Assembly: GCA_019745195.1 (NCBI GenBank)
Contig: JAIETL010000013.1
Span: 1 to 62,504, forward strand
Direction: 5' to 3'
Length of the DNA: 62,504 bases
Source of the DNA: Beijerinckiaceae bacterium
GTDB lineage: Bacteria; Pseudomonadota; Alphaproteobacteria; Rhizobiales; Beijerinckiaceae
Part shown: piece after piece, positions 8,283 to 16,731 of the stretch
How the letters are laid out: every line of letters begins with the position of its first letter
Numbering within the stretch: position 1 is the first letter of the stretch
Translations under genes and position numbers: made by a program
Notes under the pieces: generated by a model
The model's input: only the letters and a program-made list of their open reading frames with translations
Database searches by the model: none
Told to the model about the DNA's origin: nothing

Positions 8283-9749
8283 ATGGCAGCGCCGATCGAC
8301 CTCACCGCGTCGGCCACGCAGTTGCGCGAGGCCCTGCTCGCGCGCCGCTTCAGCGCGAGCGACCTGCTGGAGGCGAGCTTCGCACGCATCGACGCGCTCA
8401 ACCCGTCGCTGAACGCCGTCGTCGCCCAGGACCGAGACGCGGCCCGCGCGATGGCGAAGGCGTCCGACGAAAGGCTGTCGAACGGCACGGCGCGCCCGCT
8501 GGAAGGCTTAGCCGTCACGATCAAGGACGCCTTCGACGTCGCCGGCCTGCCCTCCTCCGGCGGTCTGCCCGCTTATCGCGAGCGCCTGCCGGAGCAGGAC
8601 GCCACCGCCGTGGCCAGGCTCAGGGCAGCCGGCGTCGTCATCATCGGCAAGACGAATGTCCCTGTCTTCTCCGGCGATTTCCAGAGCTACAACCCGGCCC
8701 ACGGCGTGACGAACAATCCGTGGGACGCGGGCCATTCGCCTGGCGGTTCGTCGGGCGGGGCCTGCGTTTCGGTCGCGACCGGCATGGCGGCTTTCGAACT
8801 CGGCTCCGATCTCGGCGGCTCGATCCGCTGGCCGGCCCATGCCTGCGGCGTCTATGGCCTGAAGACGAGCTGGGGTCTGGTCTCGACATGGGGCGTGATC
8901 CCGCCGCCGCCCGAGCGTCGCACGCCGCGTAATGCCGACCTGCTGGTCGCCGGGCCGATCGCGCGCAGCGCAGCCGATCTCGATCTGATCCTGCCGGTGC
9001 TCGCCGGCCCGCGCGATGCGACGATCGCAGGCTCCTCCCTCCCGCCGCCGCGTCGCACGGATGCGCGGGCCTTGCGCGTCGCTCTCTGGGCCGACGACGC
9101 GTTTGCGCCGGTCGATGCCGAGGTGGCGGACGCCGTGCGCGAAGCCGGCCGCTGGCTGGCGGATGCCGGCGCGGTCGTCGACGAGACCGTGCGGCCGAGC
9201 CTGCGCTTTTCCGAGGCCTTCGAGGTCTATGCGCTGCTCAACCACGCGGTCGTCGCCTACGGCCTGCCGCCAAAGGTGCGCGCGCGCATCCAGGCTCAAA
9301 GTCCGAATTACCCGCGCGGCGACCTCTCGCATCAGGCGCTGCAGGCGCGCGGCGCAGGGATGACGCCGAGCCTCTATCAGGAGATCGGCCAGCGCCGGCT
9401 GACGCTGAAGCGGCAATGGGCCCGCTTCTTCCAGAGTTACGACGTGTTGCTCTGCCCGCCCGCTCCGGTGGCGGCGATCCCGCACGACCACGGCCCCGAC
9501 ATCCACGCAAGGCGGCTGAACGTGAACGGTACGGAGCGGCCCTATCTGGATTTCCTGCTCTGGGCTTCGCTGGCCACGGGCGCGGACCTGCCGGCACTCT
9601 CGGCCCCGGTCGGATTGTCCCGCAACGGCCTGCCGCTTGGCGTGCAGATCATCGCGCCCTTCGGCGAGGACCGTCTTGCGATCGCAGTCGGCGCAATGCT
9701 GGAGCGGGCCGACTGCGGCTACCGCACGCCGCCGATTGCGGCCCCTTAG
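8283..9749 (+). CDS. Amidase (amidase-signature family)
   Basis: 488 residues. The Ser-cisSer-Lys triad is visible: K81 in 'TIKDAFD', S156 in 'PGGSSGGA' and nucleophile S180 in 'DLGGSIRWP'. These enzymes hydrolyse amides in the cytoplasm to the acid and ammonia or amine; the substrate is not deducible. It starts 10 bp after the MarR stop and probably forms an operon with it. The stop codon TAG (9747-9749) overlaps by 4 bp the stop of the convergent Cys-cluster gene. Confidence 0.92.
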   Translation: MAAPIDLTASATQLREALLARRFSASDLLEASFARIDALNPSLNAVVAQDRDAARAMAKASDERLSNGTARPLEGLAVTIKDAFDVAGLPSSGGLPAYRERLPEQDATAVARLRAAGVVIIGKTNVPVFSGDFQSYNPAHGVTNNPWDAGHSPGGSSGGACVSVATGMAAFELGSDLGGSIRWPAHACGVYGLKTSWGLVSTWGVIPPPPERRTPRNADLLVAGPIARSAADLDLILPVLAGPRDATIAGSSLPPPRRTDARALRVALWADDAFAPVDAEVADAVREAGRWLADAGAVVDETVRPSLRFSEAFEVYALLNHAVVAYGLPPKVRARIQAQSPNYPRGDLSHQALQARGAGMTPSLYQEIGQRRLTLKRQWARFFQSYDVLLCPPAPVAAIPHDHGPDIHARRLNVNGTERPYLDFLLWASLATGADLPALSAPVGLSRNGLPLGVQIIAPFGEDRLAIAVGAMLERADCGYRTPPIAAP

Positions 9750-10267
9750 GCGGCCACCTTGATCTTCTCGATCGTCGAGCGCCCGCCGACGCCCTGCTTC
9801 AGCACCAGCCGTTCGTCTGATGCGACCACGCCGAGCTGGACCTCGCTATCGGCCATCACCGCCGTCGCCAGCTTGTTGACGAACACGATCACCGGCTGGC
9901 GGCTGGCCGCCGCCCAGCGCTTGAACTGGCCGTAGAACGGCTCCTTGCGCCAGGCCCCCGCCGCACCCGGATCGACCTGCGCGAAGAGCCAGCGCGTCGT
10001 CGGGTCCATGGTCAGGACGAAACGGCTCTTCTCGGGCTTCCACTCGGGCCCGAGAAAATCCTGCGTCATCCACAGGCAGAAGAAGGCCCGGCAGTGCTGG
10101 GGCCGCGTTTCGTGGATGCCGCAGCCGCGCGCGGGCTGGCAATGCCGGCACCAGGTCCCGGCCGGGCTCTCGACGGCGGGCACCTCGTAGACCTTGCAGC
10201 ACAAGGTGCAGGTGCCGCAGTCGCGGCCGGCGGCCGGCCGGTTCACCATCGTGGCGGGGTCGATCAA
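9746..10267 (-). CDS. YkgJ-like cysteine-cluster protein
   Basis: Cysteines are concentrated in the first third: 'CGTCTLCCKVYEV', 'WCRHCQPARGCGIHETRPQHCRAFFC'. This is the YkgJ/UPF0153 zinc- or iron-chelating pattern; function unknown. The start is uncertain. ATG 10249 gives the core protein but has no good ribosome site. A TTG at 10267 has GGAGG with about 5 nt spacing and is used here. ATG 10294 is a third choice. Further upstream the open frame runs into a dispersed palindromic repeat and is not coding. The 3' end overlaps the amidase stop codon. Confidence 0.72.
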   Translation of the reverse strand: MIDPATMVNRPAAGRDCGTCTLCCKVYEVPAVESPAGTWCRHCQPARGCGIHETRPQHCRAFFCLWMTQDFLGPEWKPEKSRFVLTMDPTTRWLFAQVDPGAAGAWRKEPFYGQFKRWAAASRQPVIVFVNKLATAVMADSEVQLGVVASDERLVLKQGVGGRSTIEKIKVAA

Positions 10268-10338
10268 AAGCTCCTCCAAAATCGCCGTCACCATGGCGAC
10301 GACGACCGGCACTGGCAAGCTTTCGGCTTCAGCATTTA

Positions 10339-10416
10339 CCGTCATTGCGAGCGCAGCGAAGCAATCGAGGCGTTTGCGCGAGACGCTGGATTGCTTCGCT
10401 GCGCTCGCAATGACGG
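10339..10416. repeat. Dispersed palindromic repeat, family A (copy 1)
   Basis: A 78-bp near-perfect inverted repeat: CCGTCATTGCGAGCGCAGCG and its complement flank a short centre containing GAAGCAATC/GATTGCTTC-like arms. It is one of four copies of the same family in this window (others at 13367, 60984 and 62196), all between genes. No coding capacity. Confidence 0.9.
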
Positions 10417-10536
10417 CAGGGGCGAAAGCCGGCATTGCGCCAGAGTCTGCCGCGACCCGCGAGAAAATCGCTCAGCGCTTGCGCTGTCTTGGGTCTATGG
10501 TCGCATAAGCGATCCATAAAGACCGGGAGCCATCCG

Positions 10537-11913
10537 ATGCTGTCAAATCTCGCCGTCCGCGACATCGAGACCCTGGTCCACCCCTATACCAATCTTGCGA
10601 CCCATCGCGAAGTCGGCCCGCTGGTGCTGGAGCGCGGCGAAGGCATCACCGTCTACGACAGCGCCGGCAAGGACTATATCGAGGCGATGGCCGGCCTCTG
10701 GTGCACCTCGCTCGGCTACTCCAACCAGGAACTGGTCGAGACCGCCTACGAGCAGATGAAGAAGCTACCCTTCACCCACATCTTCTCCGGCCGCAGCCAT
10801 GATCCGGCGATCGAGCTGGCCGAGAAGCTGAAGGAGATCGCGCCCGTGCCGATCTCCAAGGTGTTCTACGGCGCGTCGGGCTCCGACGCCAACGACACCC
10901 AGATCAAGCTGGTCTGGTACATGAACAACGCGCTCGGCCGGCCCCACAAGAAGAAGATCATCTCCCGGCTGAAGGGCTATCACGGCGTCACGGTCGCCTC
11001 GGCCTCGTTGACCGGCCTGCCCAACAACCACATCGACTTCGACCTGCCGCTGCCCGGCATTTTGCACACCTCCTGCCCGCATCACTACCGCTTCGCCGAG
11101 CCCGGCGAGAGCGAGCAGGACTTCTCCTCGCGCATGGCGGCCGAACTTGAGGAAATGATTCTCCGCGAAGGGCCCGACACGGTCGCCGCCTTCATCGCCG
11201 AGCCGGTGATGGGCGCGGGCGGCGCGATCACGCCTCCGGACGGCTATTTCGAGAAGATCAACGCCGTGCTCGCGAAATACGACGTGCTCTTCATCGCCGA
11301 CGAGGTCATCACCGGCTTCGGCCGCACCGGCAACATGTTCGGCACCACGACCTATGGGCTCAACGCCGACACGCTCTCCTGCGCCAAGGCGATCACCTCG
11401 GCCTACTTCCCGCTGAGCGCCGTGATGATCAACGAGGCCGTCTACGAGGTGCTCGTCGACCAGAGCCGCAAGATCGGCGTGTTCGGACATGGCAACACCT
11501 ATGCCGGCCACCCCGTCGGCTGCGCGGTGGCGGTCAAGACGCTGGAAATCTACCAGCGCGACAAAATCGTCGAGCATGTCCGCGCCGTCTCGCCGACCTT
11601 CCTGCGCTGCCTGCACAAGCTCGCCGAGCACCCGCTCGTCGGCGAGGCGCGCGGCGTCGGCCTGATCGGCGGCATCGAGCTGGTCAGGGACAAGCTCACC
11701 AAGGCCCCTTTCGAGGGCAAGAAGGGCGTCGGTCCGAAATCGGTGTTCTTCGCGCAAGGCGAGGGCCTGATCACCCGCGCGATGGGCGACCGCGTCGCCT
11801 TCTGCCCGCCCTTGATCATCAAGGAGGGCGAGATCGAGGAGATGTTCGCCCGCTACGAGCGCGCGCTGGACAAGACCCTCGACTGGGCCAAGGCCGAGGG
11901 CCTGCTGGCCTGA
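10537..11913 (+). CDS. Class III PLP-dependent aminotransferase
   Basis: 458 residues. PLP features are in place: 'GASGSDANDTQIKL' for phosphate binding, 'SRLKGYHGVT', 'FIAEPVMGAGG', 'LFIADEVITGFGRTG' with the ring-stacking Asp, and the Schiff-base lysine K284 in 'CAKAITSAYFPLSA'. This is the omega-amino acid:pyruvate / beta-alanine or putrescine type of class III transaminase, moving an amino group from a terminal amine to pyruvate or another keto acid in the cytoplasm. Exact substrate unknown. GGGAG precedes the ATG. It appears to be a single-gene unit; a palindromic repeat follows its stop. Confidence 0.92.
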   Translation: MLSNLAVRDIETLVHPYTNLATHREVGPLVLERGEGITVYDSAGKDYIEAMAGLWCTSLGYSNQELVETAYEQMKKLPFTHIFSGRSHDPAIELAEKLKEIAPVPISKVFYGASGSDANDTQIKLVWYMNNALGRPHKKKIISRLKGYHGVTVASASLTGLPNNHIDFDLPLPGILHTSCPHHYRFAEPGESEQDFSSRMAAELEEMILREGPDTVAAFIAEPVMGAGGAITPPDGYFEKINAVLAKYDVLFIADEVITGFGRTGNMFGTTTYGLNADTLSCAKAITSAYFPLSAVMINEAVYEVLVDQSRKIGVFGHGNTYAGHPVGCAVAVKTLEIYQRDKIVEHVRAVSPTFLRCLHKLAEHPLVGEARGVGLIGGIELVRDKLTKAPFEGKKGVGPKSVFFAQGEGLITRAMGDRVAFCPPLIIKEGEIEEMFARYERALDKTLDWAKAEGLLA

Positions 11914-11946
11914 CCGTCAGGGCGAGCATTCTTTGCAACGGCCTCA

Positions 11947-12048
11947 CGTCGTCCCGGACAAACGGCGCAGCCGCGCCGATCCGGGAGCCATTCCTGAGCC
12001 GTTCCGGAATGGGTCCCGGGTCTCCGCTTCGCTACGCCCGGGACGACG
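11947..12048. repeat. Dispersed palindromic repeat, family D (copy 1)
   Basis: About 102 bp whose ends CGTCGTCCCGGAC and its complement pair, with inner arms GATCCGGGAGCC / GGGTCCCGGGTC. A second member of this family lies at 47621-47736, with CGTCATCCCGGAC ends. Confidence 0.8.
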
Positions 12049-12454
12049 GGAGAGGGTCGGCGGCCAGTCAGATTGTGGCGGCCGGATACATCCGCGCACA
12101 AAATGCCTTGAACTGTCCCGATTCACGCCGCGCCGCCGGCCGCTTTGCCGGCGATGGTGGCATGGTCGGCGGCCAGGAACCGCCGGCACCTTGCAGTCGC
12201 AGGACATCAGGAGCCATGATTACCCAAAGCCCGCGTCGCCAGACGCTAGCCCCCGCGAGTTCTCGCAATGCCCCGGCGACGGACGCCCAGACCCCACGCT
12301 TCCGCCCGATCGGACTTCGCGCCGTTGCGGCGGGAACAAGATACGCGTCCGGGGCGTTGCCTGACAGAGACCACGAGCGGCGGGTCGAGACCCCCGGCGT
12401 TCTGCGACACGACTTCGACGAGTGATGATCGTCTGAGTTTCTTCGAGACCCTCC
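12049..12454. other. Intergenic region without a convincing gene
   Basis: About 400 bp between the family D repeat and the phosphoesterase. A short frame from ATG 12216 to 12425 (69 codons, rich in Arg, Pro and Ala) has AGGAG only 2 nt before its ATG and resembles no family I know, so I do not call it. It presumably holds the promoter of the phosphoesterase. Confidence 0.5.
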
Positions 12455-13351
12455 ATGCTTGACCGGCGCGGCGTCCTTCGGACCCTCGCCGGTCTTTTTT
12501 TGTCCGGCTTCGGCCTGGGCAGCGCCTATGCCTTCGGCTGGGCGCCCCTGCACCATCAGGTCACCCGATACCGCATCGCGCCGCGCCACTGGCCGGCGGG
12601 CCGACGCCTGCGTGTTGCGGTGGTCTCCGATCTGCATGTCGGCGGCCCGCATATGCCGGTCGCCCGTGTCATGCGGATCGTGGCGGAGACCAACGCGCTC
12701 GAGCCGGACCTGACGCTGCTGCTGGGCGATTTCATCGCCAGTCGTCCGCCGGAACCCGACGATCCGCCGATGGCCGCGTGGGCCGCCGCGCTGGCTGGGC
12801 TCAAGGCGCGCGACGGCGTCTTCGCCATCCTCGGCAATCACGACTGGTGGCATGACGAGGCGGCGCTTGCCGCACGGCGCGGGCCAACGCAGGTCGGCCG
12901 GGCGCTACAGACGGCCGGCTTGCGACTGCTTGAAAACGAGGCGCTGCGGCTGGAGACTGCCGCCGGGCCGCTCTGGCTGGCAGGTCTCGGCGACCAGATC
13001 GCCTTCGAGACGCTCCGGCGCGGCCGCACGCGCGGCATCGACGACCTGCCCGGCACGCTGGGGCAGATCACTGAGGACAGCGCGCCCGTGATCATGATGG
13101 CGCATGAACCCGACGTTTTCGCGCGGCTGCCGGCGCGGGTCTCGCTGACCCTGTCGGGTCATACCCATGGCGGGCAGATCAGGCTGCTCGGCTGGTCGCC
13201 GGTCGTGCCGTCGCGCTATGGCAACCGCTACGCCTATGGCCATGTCCGCGAGCACGGCCGCGATCTCGTGGTCTCCGGCGGGCTCGGAACCAGCAAGGTT
13301 CCGGTGCGCTTCGGCGTCCCGCCGGAGATCGTGCTGATCGAGCTGGGGTGA
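12455..13351 (+). CDS. Membrane-anchored metallophosphoesterase (YaeI/YkuE-like)
   Basis: 298 residues. An N-terminal hydrophobic anchor (about residues 8-28) precedes a calcineurin-like phosphoesterase domain with all five motifs: 'VVSDLHVGG', 'LLLGDFI', 'GNHDWW', 'MMAHEPD' and 'SGHTHGGQ'. The two-metal site is complete. Relatives hydrolyse phosphodiesters on lipids or nucleotides on the outer face of the inner membrane; the substrate here is unknown. It has no same-strand partner. Confidence 0.9.
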   Translation: MLDRRGVLRTLAGLFLSGFGLGSAYAFGWAPLHHQVTRYRIAPRHWPAGRRLRVAVVSDLHVGGPHMPVARVMRIVAETNALEPDLTLLLGDFIASRPPEPDDPPMAAWAAALAGLKARDGVFAILGNHDWWHDEAALAARRGPTQVGRALQTAGLRLLENEALRLETAAGPLWLAGLGDQIAFETLRRGRTRGIDDLPGTLGQITEDSAPVIMMAHEPDVFARLPARVSLTLSGHTHGGQIRLLGWSPVVPSRYGNRYAYGHVREHGRDLVVSGGLGTSKVPVRFGVPPEIVLIELG

Positions 13352-13366
13352 TGCGGACTACGCTCC

Positions 13367-13443
13367 CCGTCATTGCGAGCGCAGCGAAGCAATCCAGCGT
13401 ATCGCGCAACCTCTGGATTGCTTCGCTACGCTCGCAATGACGG
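13367..13443. repeat. Dispersed palindromic repeat, family A (copy 2)
   Basis: 77-bp inverted repeat beginning CCGTCATTGCGAGC and ending in its complement GCAATGACGG, 15 bp after the phosphoesterase stop. Same family as at 10339. Confidence 0.9.
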
Positions 13444-13459
13444 AAAGGTCGATTTGATC

Positions 13460-14065
13460 TTAAACCACAATAACCTTCGTGCCGTTCGGAACGCGGTTGA
13501 ACAGGTCGATCACGTCGATATTGCGCATCCGGATGCAGCCCGACGACGCCGCGCGGCCGATCGTCTCCGGCTCGTTCGTGCCGTGGATGCGATAGAGCGT
13601 GTCGCGGCCGTTCTGGTAGAGATAGAGCGCGCGCGCGCCGAGCGGGTTTTCCGGGCCGCCCTCCATGCCGCCGGCGCGCGGGGCGAGATGGGGCCAGCGC
13701 GCGATCATCTCGGCGGGCGGCGTCCAGCGCGGCCACTCGGCCTTGCGCTGGATGATGGCCTCGCCGGTCCAGCCGAAGGCCTCGTCGCCCGTGGCGACCC
13801 CATAGCGGATCGCCTTCTTGTTGGGCAGGACGTAATAGAGATATTTCTCGCGCGTATCGATATAGATCGTGCCGGGAGCCTGGCCCGTCGGGTCGGCGAT
13901 TTCATAGGGCAGATGGGTGATCTCGTGCTGGAACGTCGGCACCAGCGCGATGTATTCGGCATCGCGCGCCGAGAGCGCGGGCGCATTCACGGTCTTGTAC
14001 TGGCAGGCGCCGAGCAGGCTCGAAAGCGCCAGTGCGAGGACGATGGACTGCTTCATCTGTTTCAC
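13460..14065 (-). CDS. L,D-transpeptidase lipoprotein (YkuD domain)
   Basis: 201 residues. The N-terminus has a lipoprotein signal ending in the lipobox LLGAC (Cys near 21), so it is probably anchored in a membrane facing the periplasm. The YkuD domain holds H161 in 'YRIHGTNEPETIG' and the catalytic C177 in 'SSGCIRMRN'. Such enzymes make 3-3 crosslinks in peptidoglycan or attach proteins to it. A start three codons in (ATG 14056) is equally possible. It is a single unit next to a family A repeat and divergent from the HDAC-like gene. Confidence 0.92.
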   Translation of the reverse strand: MKQMKQSIVLALALSSLLGACQYKTVNAPALSARDAEYIALVPTFQHEITHLPYEIADPTGQAPGTIYIDTREKYLYYVLPNKKAIRYGVATGDEAFGWTGEAIIQRKAEWPRWTPPAEMIARWPHLAPRAGGMEGGPENPLGARALYLYQNGRDTLYRIHGTNEPETIGRAASSGCIRMRNIDVIDLFNRVPNGTKVIVV

Positions 14066-14298
14066 CAGCGCCGGATCGGAGCGCCCTTTATGATGAATCC
14101 GGGGTTAACGCTTCGTGTCCACACACAAGCCCTGCGGAACGAAGAAGATGCGGATTTCCTAGGCCCGAAACCTTTATGGCGCAATCCGGTTCCCTTTATG
14201 GCGGCGATTTCGCAAAGAACCCGCCACACCGTGGCAATCGCGCCACGCGGTCATCGTTTGGACACCCGCTTCCGACGCAGAATAAGGCATAGCTTCTC

Positions 14299-15228
14299 GT
14301 GACGACGCTTCTGATTACGCATCCGGCCAGCCTGACTCACGCGACGCCGCCCGGGCACCCGGAGCGCGCCGACCGGTTGCGCGCCGTCGAACAGGCGCTG
14401 GAAGACGAGCGATTCGCCCCCTTGAGTCGCATCGACGCCCCGCGCGGCACGCTCGATCAGGTCGCGCTGTGCCACCCCCGCGCCTTCGCGGAAGCGCTTG
14501 TCGCGGTCTCGCCGAAATCCGGCCTCGTCCAGGTCGACGCCGACACGCTGATGTCGGCCGGCACGATCGAGGCGGCGCTGCGCGGCGTCGGCGGCGCGGT
14601 CCATGCGGTCGACGAGGTGATGGGAGGGCGCGCCGCCAACGCCTTCAGCGCCATGCGCCCGCCCGGCCACCATGCCGAGAGTGTGAAAGCCATGGGCTTC
14701 TGCTTCTTCAACAGTGCCGCCATCGCCGCCCGCCACGCGCAGACCGCTCATGGCGCGGAGCGCGTCGCGATCATCGACTGGGACGTCCACCACGGCAACG
14801 GCACGCAGGAGATTTTCTGGGACGACGAGAGCGTGCTCTACGCTTCGACCCATGAGATGCCGCTCTATCCCGGCACGGGCGCGCCCTCCGAGCGCGGCCA
14901 GCACGGCACCATCGTCAATGCGCCGCTGCGCGCCGGCGACGCCTCCGAGGAGTTCCGCGAGGCCTTCGGGAGCGCGCTCCTGCCGCGCATCGACGCCTTC
15001 CAGCCCGATCTGATCGTGATCTCGGCGGGCTTCGACGCGCATTGGCGCGACCCGCTCGCCAACATCAACCTGAGGGAAGCCGACTTCGCCTGGGCGACGC
15101 GGAAGCTGATGGAGATCGCCGACAGGTATTGCGGCGGCCGCGTCGTCTCGGTGCTGGAAGGCGGCTACGATCTCGAAGGCCTGGCGAAATCGACAGTCGC
15201 TCATGTCCAGGCGCTGATGCGGGGGTAA
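14299..15228 (+). CDS. Histone deacetylase-like amidohydrolase
   Basis: 309 residues from a GTG. The fold's motifs are visible: 'HPERADRL', 'MRPPGHHAE' with the catalytic His pair, 'IIDWDVHHGNGTQ' with Zn-binding Asp and His, and 'ISAGFDAHWRDPL' with the second zinc Asp. Bacterial members deacetylate small amides such as acetylpolyamines or acetoin-related compounds, or proteins; which applies is not clear. It stands alone between the L,D-transpeptidase and a family B repeat. About 230 bp separate it from the divergent transpeptidase gene, enough for two promoters. Confidence 0.92.
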   Translation: MTTLLITHPASLTHATPPGHPERADRLRAVEQALEDERFAPLSRIDAPRGTLDQVALCHPRAFAEALVAVSPKSGLVQVDADTLMSAGTIEAALRGVGGAVHAVDEVMGGRAANAFSAMRPPGHHAESVKAMGFCFFNSAAIAARHAQTAHGAERVAIIDWDVHHGNGTQEIFWDDESVLYASTHEMPLYPGTGAPSERGQHGTIVNAPLRAGDASEEFREAFGSALLPRIDAFQPDLIVISAGFDAHWRDPLANINLREADFAWATRKLMEIADRYCGGRVVSVLEGGYDLEGLAKSTVAHVQALMRG

Positions 15229-15247
15229 ACAAGCGGCGCTTCACCCT

Positions 15248-15366
15248 CCGCCCTCATCCTGAGGAGCGAGCAAAGCTCGCGTCTCGAAGGATGCTCCAGA
15301 TGTCTCCGGAACCTCCTGCAGCATCCTTCGAGACGCCGCTGAAGCGGCTCCTCAGGATGAGGGCGG
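15248..15366. repeat. Dispersed palindromic repeat, family B (copy 1)
   Basis: 119-bp inverted repeat: CCGCCCTCATCCTGAGGAGC at the left pairs with its exact complement at the right, and inner arms GTCTCGAAGGATGC pair with GCATCCTTCGAGAC. The second copy is at 51660-51780. It lies between the convergent HDAC-like and ribBX genes. Confidence 0.92.
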
Positions 15367-15386
15367 TGGTTGACGGAAACCGTCGC

Positions 15387-16679
15387 CTACTCCAGCGGCT
15401 CCGTGCCCGCGATCTCGATTCCAAACCCGCTCAGACCCACGAAGGAGCGCGGCGAGGACGCCAGATTGACGATGGAGCCGACGCCGAGATCGCGCAGGAT
15501 CTGTGCGCCGAGTCCGACCTCGCGCCATTGCTGCGAACGAGCTGCGTCCGAGCCGTCCTCGACGCTCTTGATCGGCACGCCGGCCGAGCCGTCGCGCAGA
15601 TAGATCAGCACGCCCTTGCCGTCCTTCTGGAAGCGCTTCAGCGCGCACTGGATCGCGGCGCCGCCGCCGAGCACGTCTCCGACCACATCGGCCCGGTGCA
15701 GCCGCGCCGGCACCTTCTCGCCATCGCCGAGCTTGCCCATGACGAAGGCGAAATGCTGCGTGTCCTCGAAGGGCGTGACATAGACATGCCCGGTCATCTC
15801 GCCAAACGCCGTCCTGACCGGAAAGGTATGGACCCGCTCGACCAGCTTTTCGCGCGCCTGGCGATAGGCGATCAGGTCCGCGACCGTGATCTGGCGCAGA
15901 TTGTGTTTCTTGGCGAAGTCCGCGATCTGCGGCCCCTTCATCACCGTGCCATCGTCATTGGCGAGTTCGCAGATCACGCCGACCTGGGGCAGATCCGCAA
16001 GTTTGCAGAGGTCGACGGCGGCCTCGGTATGCCCGGAGCGCATCAGCACGCCGCCATCCCTGGCGATCAGCGGAAAGACGTGGCCGGGCCGCACGAAATC
16101 GGCCGCGCCCATATTGCCGTTGGCGAGCGCGCGCACCGTGTTGCAGCGCTGCTCGGCCGAGATGCCGGTGGTCAGCCCGTGCTTGACGTCGACCGTGACC
16201 GTGAAGGCGGTGCCGAGCGGCGCGTCGTTGCTGGACACCATCGGATCGAGGCGAAGACGCCGCGCCTCGGCCGAGGTCAGCGGCGCGCAGACGATGCCGC
16301 AGGTGTTGCGGATGATGAAGGCCATCTTTTCGGGCGTACAGAGCGAGGCGGCGACGATCAGGTCACCCTCGTTCTCGCGGTCATCATCATCGGTGACGAT
16401 GACGATCTCGCCGCGCGCGAAGGCCTCGATGGTCGCGGCGACGTTGCCGGCGTTGGCGTGGGCGGACATGGCAGGCTCCTTCGGCGGGCTGAGGCCGAGA
16501 AAATCATTGGGCGTGACGGCGCCGCCCGTGGCGGTCGCGATGCGCTCGGCGCTCTCGCGCGAGATCCAGGCGGAGGGGTCGTTGCAGAGCGCGGTGACGC
16601 TGGCCGGCGACAGGCCGACCTGCCGCGCGAAGGCGCTGCGGCCGGTGTTGTTCTGCGTGAGCCAGGCGTCGAGCTTCAT
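15387..16679 (-). CDS. ribB: HTH-RibBX: 3,4-dihydroxy-2-butanone 4-phosphate synthase with HTH leader and RibA-like tail
   Basis: 430 residues in three parts. Residues 1-65 form a helix-turn-helix-like domain ('RSAFARQVGLSPASVTALCND', 'WISRESAERIATATGG'). Residues about 72-275 are RibB, with the acidic motif 'DDDDRENEGDLI' at 97-108 and 'RPGHVFPLIARDGGVLMRSGHTEAA'; this makes the four-carbon unit of riboflavin from ribulose 5-phosphate. The rest is RibA-like but lacks the three zinc cysteines of GTP cyclohydrolase II ('RLHRADVVGDVLGGGAAI' where CxGD..SxRCDC is expected), so it should not be a cyclohydrolase; this is the RibBX type. An internal ATG at 16469 (residue 71) has AAGGAG 6 nt upstream, so a shorter RibBX without the HTH may also be made. 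A 21-bp dyad lies just upstream. aroC is 52 bp upstream on the same strand. Confidence 0.9.
   Translation of the reverse strand: MKLDAWLTQNNTGRSAFARQVGLSPASVTALCNDPSAWISRESAERIATATGGAVTPNDFLGLSPPKEPAMSAHANAGNVAATIEAFARGEIVIVTDDDDRENEGDLIVAASLCTPEKMAFIIRNTCGIVCAPLTSAEARRLRLDPMVSSNDAPLGTAFTVTVDVKHGLTTGISAEQRCNTVRALANGNMGAADFVRPGHVFPLIARDGGVLMRSGHTEAAVDLCKLADLPQVGVICELANDDGTVMKGPQIADFAKKHNLRQITVADLIAYRQAREKLVERVHTFPVRTAFGEMTGHVYVTPFEDTQHFAFVMGKLGDGEKVPARLHRADVVGDVLGGGAAIQCALKRFQKDGKGVLIYLRDGSAGVPIKSVEDGSDAARSQQWREVGLGAQILRDLGVGSIVNLASSPRSFVGLSGFGIEIAGTEPLE
16476..16481 (-). promoter_or_regulatory. Internal Shine-Dalgarno site inside ribBX
   Basis: AAGGAG on the minus strand, 6 nt before the in-frame ATG at 16469. 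It is stronger than anything in front of the outer ATG at 16679, where I see no purine-rich ribosome site. It marks either the main start of RibBX or a second, shorter isoform. Confidence 0.6.
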
Positions 16680-16692
16680 GCGGAGAAGCTAG

Positions 16693-16713
16693 TGCAACCG
16701 AACTTCAGTTGCA
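16693..16713. promoter_or_regulatory. 21-bp dyad operator candidate upstream of HTH-ribBX
   Basis: Near-perfect dyad: TGCAAC and GTTGCA outer arms plus GAA/TTC inner arms around one central base, with a single mismatched pair. Its edge is 14 bp upstream of the outer start codon, in the 52-bp gap after aroC, where it would overlap a promoter. The HTH at the start of the gene product is an obvious candidate binder. Confidence 0.55.
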
Positions 16714-16731
16714 ATGAAGAAACTCAGAATT

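Noticed and set aside
12216..12425. 69-codon frame with AGGAG before ATG in the gap before the phosphoesterase
   Set aside because: Spacing of 2 nt is too short, composition is that of random GC-rich DNA, and no family is recognisable.
16680..16731. FMN riboswitch before ribBX
   Set aside because: The gap after aroC is only 52 bp and lacks the conserved multi-stem RFN elements.
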